Shown: in pieces, positions 57,834 through 64,000 of the stretch
How the letters are laid out: each line of letters starts with the position of its first letter
Position numbering within the stretch: the stretch's first letter is position 1
Assembly (NCBI RefSeq): GCF_900177295.1
Contig: NZ_FWZX01000013.1
Span: 92,554-156,553, forward strand
Direction: 5' to 3'
DNA from: Tistlia consotensis USBA 355
Lineage (GTDB): Bacteria > Pseudomonadota > Alphaproteobacteria > Kiloniellales > DSM-21159
Length of the DNA stretch: 64,000 nucleotides
Notes under the pieces: model-generated
Seen by the model: the letters and a program-made list of their open reading frames with translations, nothing else
What the model was told of the DNA's origin: nothing
Database searches by the model: none
Made by a program: the position numbers and the translations under genes

Positions 57834-58901
57834 ATGGCCGAACTCCGCCTCCAGAACCTCGGCAAGCGCTTCGGCGACCACGCCGCCGTCGAGGCCGTCG
57901 AGCTGACGGTCGCCGACGGCGAGTTCCTGGCCCTGCTCGGCCCCTCGGGCTGCGGCAAGACCACCCTCCTGCGCCTGATCGCCGGCTTCGAGGAGCCGGA
58001 CGCCGGCTCGATCTCGATCGCCGGCCGCGAGGTCGCGCGGCCCGGCCGCCAGCTGCCGCCGGAGGAGCGACGGGTCGGCCTGGTCTTCCAGTCCTATGCG
58101 CTCTGGCCGCACATGAGCGTCGCCGAGAACGTCGCCTATCCCCTGAAGGTCGCCGGCCTGCCCCGCGCCGAGCTGGTCCGGCGGCGCGACGCGGCCCTGG
58201 CGACGACCGGCCTGGAGGGCTTCGCCGGGCGGCGGCCGGCCGACCTCTCGGGCGGCCAGCGCCAGCGCGTCGCGCTGGCCCGCTGCCTGGTCATGGAGCC
58301 GCCGCTGGTCCTGCTCGACGAGCCGCTGGCCAATCTCGACGTCCACCTGCGTGCCGCCATGCAGGAGGAGTTCGCCGGCTTCCACGACAAGACCGGCGCG
58401 ACCATGGTCTACATCACCCACGACCAGGCCGAGGCCATGGCCCTGGCCGACCGCATCGCGGTGATGCACCAGGGCCGGCTGCAGCAGGTCGCGGCCCCCC
58501 GCGCGCTCTACAACGAGCCGGCGACGGCCATGGTCGCCGGCTTCATCGGCGAGGGCAGCCTGGTCGAGGCCGAGCTGCTCGGCTTCGAGGCCGACGGCCG
58601 GGCCGCCGTCACGCTCTGGGACCGCCGCGTCCGGCTGCGCGCCCGGCCGGGCCAGGCGCCGGGCCCGGTCGTGGCCAGCCTGCGGCCGGAGCAGCTGAGC
58701 CTGACCGCCCCCGACGGGCCGGACGTCCTGCCGGCCCGCGTGCGCCGCGCCGTCTACCGCGGCGGCCGGGTCGCGCTGGACCTGGTCCCGGAGGCGGCCC
58801 CGGAAGCCAGCCTGCTGCTGCTCGAGCCCGAGGCGACGGCACCGGGGCCGGGCGAGCGGGTCGGCATCGCCATCGGCGGCGGCTGGGTGATCCCCGAGTA
58901 G
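57834..58901 (+). CDS. ABC importer ATPase (FbpC/PotA type, Fe3+/2-aminoethylphosphonate class)
   Basis: This 355-residue ATPase drives the importer whose permease and binding protein are encoded convergently downstream. Walker A is GPSGCGKTT, the Q-loop is VFQSYALWPHMS, the signature is LSGGQRQRVALARCLV and Walker B is LVLLDEPLANLD, then YITHDQAEAMALADRIAVM and a C-terminal TOBE domain (VVASLRPEQLSL). The ATPase is on the opposite strand from its likely partners, separated by a palindromic repeat. Confidence 0.92.
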   Translation: MAELRLQNLGKRFGDHAAVEAVELTVADGEFLALLGPSGCGKTTLLRLIAGFEEPDAGSISIAGREVARPGRQLPPEERRVGLVFQSYALWPHMSVAENVAYPLKVAGLPRAELVRRRDAALATTGLEGFAGRRPADLSGGQRQRVALARCLVMEPPLVLLDEPLANLDVHLRAAMQEEFAGFHDKTGATMVYITHDQAEAMALADRIAVMHQGRLQQVAAPRALYNEPATAMVAGFIGEGSLVEAELLGFEADGRAAVTLWDRRVRLRARPGQAPGPVVASLRPEQLSLTAPDGPDVLPARVRRAVYRGGRVALDLVPEAAPEASLLLLEPEATAPGPGERVGIAIGGGWVIPE

Positions 58902-58940
58902 CCGGCCGGCCCTGCTCTACCCGTCGGCGACACTTTCTCC

Positions 58941-59021
58941 CGTCATCCCCGCGGAGGCGGGGATCCAGAGCCGCGGGCTCCGAGCAGGCCGCCCTGGATC
59001 CCCGCCTCCGCGGGGATGACG
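58941..59021. repeat. 81-bp extragenic palindromic element between convergent ABC genes
   Basis: Perfect 28-nt inverted arms (58941-58968 and 58994-59021) carry the CCCCGCGGAGGCGGGG core, a base-pair variant of the elements at 21941 and 48780 that preserves pairing, with a shorter unrelated centre. Probable bidirectional terminator between the ATPase and permease genes. Confidence 0.85.
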
Positions 59022-59065
59022 AATGGAAAAGAACGGAGAAGGACGTGGGAGCGCGCGACCGCCCC

Positions 59066-60790
59066 CTACCGCTCCCAGGGCAGCACGCCGGCGGGCAGGC
59101 GCGACGAGAGCAGCTGGACCAGGGCCATCAGGGCGACGATGGCCAGCACCGCGAGCACGGCGACCGCCGAGGCCAGCACGGTCGAGCCGCCGTCGTCGAG
59201 GTTGAAGACGACGACGCCCAGGGTCTCGTTGCCGCCCGACCAGAGCAGGGCCGAGACGGTCAGCTCGTTGAAGGCGGTCATGAAGACCAGCAGGCCGCCG
59301 GCCGCCGCGGCCGGGGCGACCAGCGGCAGCACGATGTCCCTGAGGCGCCGCAGGAAGCGGGCGCCGGCGGCCTGCGCGGCTTCCTCCAGGGCCCGGTCGA
59401 GCTGGTGGAAGGCGCCGACGGTCGGGCGCAGCGCCAGGGTCAGGAAGCGCGCGAGATAGGCGAAGAGGATGATCCAGAGCGTGCCGTACAGGCCGACCCC
59501 GAGCAGCGGCAGCGGCCTCAGGAAGACCAGGATGCAGGCGATCGCCAGGACCACGCCGGGCAGCGCGTAGGGCAGCTCGGCGACCAGGTCGAGGGCGCGC
59601 AGCAGCGGTGCCCGCCGCCAGACCAGGAAATAGCCGAGCGGCGCCGAGACCGCGACCAGCACCAGCGCGGCCGCGCCGGCCAGGACGAAGGAGTTGGCGA
59701 AGGCACGCGCCGTCACGGCCTGGCGGAACAGCACCTCGACGTAGTTGTCGAGCGTCACCGTGCCGGGGCCGAGCGGCACGCCGTAGGCGGTGACCAGCGA
59801 GGTCGCGACCAGGGCGGCGAGCGGCACGATCAGGATCAGGAAGATGACCGCCCAGCAGGCCAGCTCGGCGGCCGGCCGCCAGCGGCCGAGGCGGTAGGAC
59901 AGGGCCTGGGAGACGGCGGTCGAGCTGCGGTAGTCGCGCTTGCCCAGGACCAGCGACTGCAGCAGCAGGCCGGCGGCGGCGATCAGGCCGACCAGGATCG
60001 ACAGCACCGCGACCTCGGAGATCACCGAGGGCCCGAAGCTCGCGAGGCGCTGGTAGATCAGGGTCGGCAGCACGGTGAAGCCGGCCGGGATGCCGAGCAG
60101 CGCCGGGATGCCGAAGTTGCCGATCGCCGAGACGAAGGCCAGAGCCCCGCCGGCGACCAGGGCCGGCGTCATCAGCGGCAGGATCACGCTCGTCAGCACC
60201 CGCCAGCGCCCGGCACCGGCGGCGCACGCCGCCTCGACCTGCTCGCGCGGCAGGCTGCGCAGGCCGGCACGCAGCGACAGGAAGACCAGCGGCGCGTGCT
60301 GGATGCCGAGCAGCAGGATCACGCCGCCCGCCGAATAGAGCGGATGCGGGCTGCCCGGCGGCGGCGCGACGCCCAGCGTGTTGAGCAGCGGGCTCGCCGG
60401 CCCGAACAGCTGCGCCCAGGACAGCGCCGTGATCTGCGGCGGAATCATCAGCGGCAGCAGGAAGCAGAAGACCAGGGCCGCCTTGGCCCGGATGTCGGTC
60501 AGCGCGACCAGCAGGGCGAAGACGCCGCCGAGCAGCAGCGAGATCGCCGTGCCGCCGCAGGCCGCCTCCAGCGAGTTGCCGGTCGCCCGCCAGGTGCTGC
60601 GCGAGGCGAGCACCTCTGCCAGCACGCCGAGCTGCGGCACGTCGCCGGGCGCGACTCCCTCCCAGAGCAGGCGTGCCATCGGCAGCAGGCTGACGACGGT
60701 CAGGAAGACGGCGAAGGCGGCGAGCAGGGCCTGCTCGCCGCCCCAGCGCCGCCATCGGGGCCGGGACCGGGGAAGTGCCAGCGACAACAC
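59066..60790 (-). CDS. ABC importer fused two-domain permease (FbpB/PhnU2 type)
   Basis: This 574-residue membrane protein has two homologous permease domains. EAA-type loops are visible in LPREQVEAACAAGAGRWRVLTSVILPLMTPALVAGG and QLDRALEEAAQAAGARFLRRLRDIVLPLVAPAAAAG. About twelve helices are expected. Fused permeases occur in Fe3+ (FbpB) and putative 2-aminoethylphosphonate systems. It is downstream of the binding-protein gene by 27 nt in the same transcript. Confidence 0.92.
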   Translation of the reverse strand: MLSLALPRSRPRWRRWGGEQALLAAFAVFLTVVSLLPMARLLWEGVAPGDVPQLGVLAEVLASRSTWRATGNSLEAACGGTAISLLLGGVFALLVALTDIRAKAALVFCFLLPLMIPPQITALSWAQLFGPASPLLNTLGVAPPPGSPHPLYSAGGVILLLGIQHAPLVFLSLRAGLRSLPREQVEAACAAGAGRWRVLTSVILPLMTPALVAGGALAFVSAIGNFGIPALLGIPAGFTVLPTLIYQRLASFGPSVISEVAVLSILVGLIAAAGLLLQSLVLGKRDYRSSTAVSQALSYRLGRWRPAAELACWAVIFLILIVPLAALVATSLVTAYGVPLGPGTVTLDNYVEVLFRQAVTARAFANSFVLAGAAALVLVAVSAPLGYFLVWRRAPLLRALDLVAELPYALPGVVLAIACILVFLRPLPLLGVGLYGTLWIILFAYLARFLTLALRPTVGAFHQLDRALEEAAQAAGARFLRRLRDIVLPLVAPAAAAGGLLVFMTAFNELTVSALLWSGGNETLGVVVFNLDDGGSTVLASAVAVLAVLAIVALMALVQLLSSRLPAGVLPWER

Positions 60791-60817
60791 GGGGCCCGCG
60801 CCCGGACGACCGGCCGG

Positions 60818-61807
60818 TCAGCCGCCGAACAGCTCCGCGAAGGCCTTCTTGTCCTTCTGCTCGTCGGCCAGGGCCTTGTCCGGGTCGAAGGGCATGACCT
60901 TGATGCCGCTGCGCGGCGGGAAGCCCGGCGGGGGTGCCACCGTCGGGTCGGCCGGCAGGTAGCCCATCGAGGAGGCCAGCTCCTGGCCGTCCTTCGACAG
61001 CAGGAAGTCGACGAAGGCCCTGGCGGCCTCGGGGTTCTTCGCGGTCTTGAGGATCGCGACCGGCTCGGTCACCGCCGAGACGCCCTCGGTCGGGAAGACG
61101 AACTCGACCGGCGAGCCCTTGGCCTTCTGCCGGATCGGCAGGAAGTCGATGACCACGCCGTAGAGCTTCTCGCCGCCGGCGACCGCCTTGAACACGCCGC
61201 CGTTGCCGCCGCTCGCGACCGCGCCCTGGTCGGCCAGGCCCTTGTAGTAGTCCCAGCCGAGAGCGGGATCGCCGGTCAGGCTCTCCAGGTGGATCATCGC
61301 CGCGCCGGAGGTCAGCGGGCTCGGCATGGCGATCTGGCCCTTGGCCTCGGGCTTCAGCAGGTCCTTCCAGGACCTGGGCTTCATCGGCGCCGCCGTGTTG
61401 TAGACGATGCCGGTGGTGATCAGCTTGGTCGAGAACCAGGTCCGGTCCTTGTCGTAGAGCGCCGGGTCGTAGGGAGCGACCGGCGCCCCGGGATAGGCCA
61501 TCAGCCGGCCCTCCTTCTTGAGCCCGGCCATGGTCACCGAATCGGCGATCAGCAGCACGTCGGGCTGCGGCGCGCCGGCGGCGAACTCGGCGCGCAGCTT
61601 GGCCATGACCTTGGTCGTGCCGTCGCGGATCCACTCGACCTCGACGCCCGGGTTCTTCGCCTTGAAGGCGTCGACCGTCTGCTGGGCGTCGGCGTTGGGC
61701 TGGCTGGTGTAGAGCACCAGCTTGCCCGAGGCCGCGTCCGCCGGAGCGCCCGCCAGGGCCACCGCCGCCGTCAGCAGCGCCGCACCGAGCCAATTCCGTC
61801 CCGTCAT
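60818..61807 (-). CDS. ABC importer periplasmic solute-binding protein (Fe3+/2-aminoethylphosphonate class)
   Basis: This 329-residue binding protein has a signal peptide (WLGAALLTAAVALAGAPADA) and type-II fold motifs: KLVLYTSQPNADAQQTVDAFKAKNPGVEVEW, then PDVLLIADSVTMAGLKKEGRL and VFPTEGVSAVTEPVAILKTAKNPEAARAFVDFLLS. The adjacent tyrosine pair that coordinates iron in FbpA/FutA proteins is not evident; GVVIDFLPIRQKAKGSPVEFVFP instead recalls 2-aminoethylphosphonate binders. The ATG at 61807 is preferred to a GTG 6 nt upstream. Confidence 0.9.
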   Translation of the reverse strand: MTGRNWLGAALLTAAVALAGAPADAASGKLVLYTSQPNADAQQTVDAFKAKNPGVEVEWIRDGTTKVMAKLRAEFAAGAPQPDVLLIADSVTMAGLKKEGRLMAYPGAPVAPYDPALYDKDRTWFSTKLITTGIVYNTAAPMKPRSWKDLLKPEAKGQIAMPSPLTSGAAMIHLESLTGDPALGWDYYKGLADQGAVASGGNGGVFKAVAGGEKLYGVVIDFLPIRQKAKGSPVEFVFPTEGVSAVTEPVAILKTAKNPEAARAFVDFLLSKDGQELASSMGYLPADPTVAPPPGFPPRSGIKVMPFDPDKALADEQKDKKAFAELFGG

Positions 61808-61984
61808 GGTCACTTCCCCTCCCTCTCTCTCGCCGGATCAAGCCAGCGCCGGACGCTGCCAAGCCCGCGTTGAGGATCCATGACGCTTGCTTGAAGCTTT
61901 TCTGTCAACCGGCCGGCGCGGCGCTGCGGCTGCCCTGCATGGCGGCCGTTTGCCTTTGCCCCCCGGCACAGTAAGTTGCGCGCC

Positions 61985-63496
61985 ATGCCCTACCGCAGCC
62001 TGCGCGACTTCATCGAACGGCTCGAGACCAGCGGCCGGCTGGTGCGCGTCCGCGAGCCGGTCTCCAGCGTCCTCGAGATGACCGAGATCCAGACCCGGCT
62101 GCTCGCCGAAGGCGGACCGGCGGTGCTGTTCGAGACGGTCACCGGGCCCGAGGGGCGGCGCTACGACATGCCGGTGCTGGCCAACCTCTTCGGCACGGTC
62201 GAGCGGGTCGCCTGGGGCATGGACCGCGAGCCGCACCAGCTTCGCGAGGTCGGCGAGACCCTGGCCTTCCTGCGCCAGCCCGAGCCGCCGGGGGGCTTCC
62301 GCGAGGCGGTCGGCCTGCTGCCGCTCCTGAAGACCGTGATGGCGATGAAGCCCAAGACCGTCGGCAGCGCGCCCTGCCAGGAGGTCGTACTGACCGGCGA
62401 CCAGGTCGACCTCTACGAGCTGCCGATCCAGACCTGCTGGCCCGGCGAGCCGGCGCCGCTGATCACCTGGCCGCTGGTCGTCACCAAGGGGCCCGGCAAG
62501 CGGCGCGAGGACGACTTCAACCTCGGCATCTACCGCATGCAGCTCAGGGGCCGGAACAGGACCCTGATGCGCTGGCTGAAGCACCGCGGCGGCGCCCAGC
62601 ACCACGCCCGCTGGAAAGCCGAGAGGCGCGAGCCGCTGCCGGCCGCCGTCGTGCTCGGCGCCGATCCCGGGACGATCCTGGCCGCCGTCACGCCGGTGCC
62701 CGACACGCTCTCCGAGTACCAGTTCGCGGGGCTGCTGCGCGGCCGCAAGGTCGAGCTGGTCGACTGCCGCACCGTGCCGCTCAAGGTGCCGGCCGAGGCC
62801 GAGATCGTGCTGGAGGGCCACGTCAGCCTGGAGGACTACGAGGACGAGGGGCCCTACGGCGACCACACCGGCTACTACAACTCGGTCGAGCCCTTCCCGA
62901 CCTTCACCGTCTCGGCGATCACCCGGCGCAGGAAGCCGATCTACCTCTCGACCTTCACCGGCCGGCCGCCGGACGAGCCCTCGGTGCTCGGCGAGGCGCT
63001 CAACGAGGTCTTCATTCCGCTGCTGCAACAGCAGTTCCCGGAGATCACCGACTTCTGGCTGCCGCCCGAGGGCTGCAGCTACCGGATCGCCGTGGTCTCG
63101 ATGAAGAAGGCCTATCCCGGCCACGCCAAGCGGGTGATGCTCGGCGCCTGGTCCTACCTCCGGCAGTTCATGTACACGAAGTGGGTGATCGTCGTGGACG
63201 ACACGGTCGACGCTCGCGACTGGAAGGACGTCTGGTGGGCGGTCTCGACCAAGATGGACCCGGCGCGCGACATCACGGTCCTGGAGAACACGCCGATCGA
63301 CTACCTGGACTTCGCCAGTCCGGAGTCCGGGCTCGGCTCCAAGATCGGCCTCGACGCCACCGACAAGTGGCCGCCCGAGACGAAGCGCGAGTGGGGCCGC
63401 GAGATCCGCATGGACCCCGCGGTCGTCGAGCGGGTCGACGCCCTCTGGCCGAGCCTCGGCCTGCCCGGCAGCGGCCTGGCGATCTGGAAGCGCTAG
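61985..63496 (+). CDS. ubiD: UbiD-family decarboxylase (prenylated-FMN dependent)
   Basis: This non-oxidative decarboxylase uses prenylated FMN and, in ubiquinone synthesis, removes the carboxylate of 3-polyprenyl-4-hydroxybenzoate. It has 503 residues. [20 protein letters not shown] opens it; [29 protein letters not shown] is the cofactor/metal region, and [12 protein letters not shown] carries catalytic acidic residues. ATG at 61985 rather than the TTG 9 nt earlier. The cofactor synthase ubiX is not in the window. A related aromatic-acid decarboxylase role cannot be excluded. Confidence 0.94.
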   Translation: MPYRSLRDFIERLETSGRLVRVREPVSSVLEMTEIQTRLLAEGGPAVLFETVTGPEGRRYDMPVLANLFGTVERVAWGMDREPHQLREVGETLAFLRQPEPPGGFREAVGLLPLLKTVMAMKPKTVGSAPCQEVVLTGDQVDLYELPIQTCWPGEPAPLITWPLVVTKGPGKRREDDFNLGIYRMQLRGRNRTLMRWLKHRGGAQHHARWKAERREPLPAAVVLGADPGTILAAVTPVPDTLSEYQFAGLLRGRKVELVDCRTVPLKVPAEAEIVLEGHVSLEDYEDEGPYGDHTGYYNSVEPFPTFTVSAITRRRKPIYLSTFTGRPPDEPSVLGEALNEVFIPLLQQQFPEITDFWLPPEGCSYRIAVVSMKKAYPGHAKRVMLGAWSYLRQFMYTKWVIVVDDTVDARDWKDVWWAVSTKMDPARDITVLENTPIDYLDFASPESGLGSKIGLDATDKWPPETKREWGREIRMDPAVVERVDALWPSLGLPGSGLAIWKR

Positions 63497-63518
63497 CGAG
63501 GCCGGTCTCGCCCTCTTC

Positions 63519-63607
63519 GCTTCATCCTGAGCCTGTCGCAGGGTGAAGCGAAACTGGCCGGGACGGAGCCGGAATGGCTCCATCCTGCGACAGGCTCAGG
63601 ATGAAGC
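63519..63607. repeat. 89-bp extragenic palindromic element between convergent ubiD and chemotaxis genes
   Basis: Perfect 24-nt arms (63519-63542 and 63584-63607) share the CCTGAGCCTGTCG/CGACAGGCTCAGG core with the element at 37478. Each arm also has its own smaller partial palindrome. It lies between convergent genes, so it probably functions as a terminator. Confidence 0.85.
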
Positions 63608-63634
63608 CATCCTTGGCCGGAGAGCGGTATCGCC

Positions 63635-64000
63635 CTATGCGGCCCTGATTCTTTCGAGGAAGCGGTCGACCTGGTCGGCGAGAGTGGCGGCATTCTTCGA
63701 GAGCTCGCCGGCAGCCGAGAGCACCTGGGCCGAGGCCGTGCCGGTCTCGTTCGCCGCCTCGGTCACCCCGGTGATGTTGCCGGCCACCGTCTGCGTGCCG
63801 TCGGCCGCCCGGCTCATGGTCTGCGCGATCTCGTCGGTCGCCGCACCCTGCTCCTCCACCGCCGCCGAGATCGAGGTCGCGATCTCGCTCATTTGCCCGA
63901 TCACCTCGCCGATCGAGCGGATCGCGCCGACCGCCTCGCCCGTCGCCGACTGCATGCCGCCGATCTGCGCCGCGATCTCCTCCGTCGCCTTCGCCGTCTG
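63635..64000 (-). CDS. Methyl-accepting chemotaxis protein, C-terminal end, truncated by window edge
   Basis: Only the last 121 codons are inside the window. They encode the descending signalling helix of a chemoreceptor: QTAKATEEIAAQIGGMQSATGEAV, then AIRSIGEVIGQMSEIATSISAAVEEQGAATDEIAQTMSRAA, ending in LADQVDRFLERIRAA. The C-terminus lacks a CheR-docking pentapeptide. The sensor and membrane parts lie beyond base 64000. Confidence 0.93.
   Translation of the reverse strand, partial: QTAKATEEIAAQIGGMQSATGEAVGAIRSIGEVIGQMSEIATSISAAVEEQGAATDEIAQTMSRAADGTQTVAGNITGVTEAANETGTASAQVLSAAGELSKNAATLADQVDRFLERIRAA

Noticed and set aside
59045..61873. A 942-codon plus-strand open frame opposite the permease and binding-protein genes
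   Set aside because: Its Gln/Arg/Asp-rich translation matches no family, while the minus strand encodes clear ABC transporter subunits.

Overview
The window is typical of a very GC-rich alphaproteobacterial chromosome, most like the Rhodospirillales. The evidence is a CcrM (GANTC) methylase gene beside rnhB, an ETF:ubiquinone oxidoreductase, an Atm1-type exporter, a STAS-fused MlaE permease with an auxiliary lipoprotein, a TRAP uptake operon, GANTC and CtrA-like sites near cell-cycle-type genes, and dense operons with ATGA overlaps. Genus and species cannot be fixed from this sequence. Almost everything is ordinary chromosome; one short low-GC segment beside a tRNA gene looks acquired.

Layout: 1-7.1 kb is a catabolic/uptake cluster (2-hydroxyacid oxidase, phytanoyl-CoA-type dioxygenase, TRAP dctPQM, Zn alcohol dehydrogenase, MetX-like acyltransferase/hydrolase). 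7.16-9.86 kb is a low-GC insert bounded by a 17-nt imperfect direct repeat of the tRNA-Gln 3' end; it carries a HipA-like kinase gene translationally coupled to a DUF3037 gene. 9.8-17.7 kb holds tRNA-Gln, ispE, a TPR protein, ETF-QO, a family-4-type uracil-DNA glycosylase and a soluble lytic transglycosylase. 17.7-22 kb holds moaB, two glycosyltransferases (TIGR04282/TIGR04283 types), a phosphotransferase and a PA0069-type radical SAM protein. 22-28.8 kb holds a methyltransferase, a CPA2 antiporter, rnhB, ccrM with a striking GANTC-containing upstream repeat, a class V aminotransferase, an ankyrin protein and an unusual AMP-binding-like fragment.

28.8-42.3 kb holds mmsA, the mlaEFD-lipoprotein operon, a class IV aminotransferase, pyrD, an ArsC-like protein, a TipF-like degenerate EAL protein, a HAD phosphatase and a multidomain nucleotide cyclase. 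42.3-50.5 kb holds scpA (methylmalonyl-CoA mutase), a large membrane-anchored coiled-coil protein, an Atm1-type exporter, meaB and rpmB. 50.5-64 kb holds gshA, rsmE, ubiA, an ETF-beta-lysine-methyltransferase-like gene, a periplasmic glucan biosynthesis protein, a three-component Fe3+/2-aminoethylphosphonate-type ABC importer, ubiD and the end of a chemotaxis receptor.

Functional threads: mmsA, scpA and meaB belong to valine/propionyl-CoA breakdown. ETF-QO, the candidate ETF-beta methyltransferase, ubiA and ubiD relate to electron entry into ubiquinone and its synthesis. ccrM, the EAL protein, CtrA-like boxes and the polar-type coiled-coil protein suggest a Caulobacter-style cell-cycle/polarity programme. 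Five long extragenic palindromes of two sequence families punctuate the window, four of them between convergent genes.
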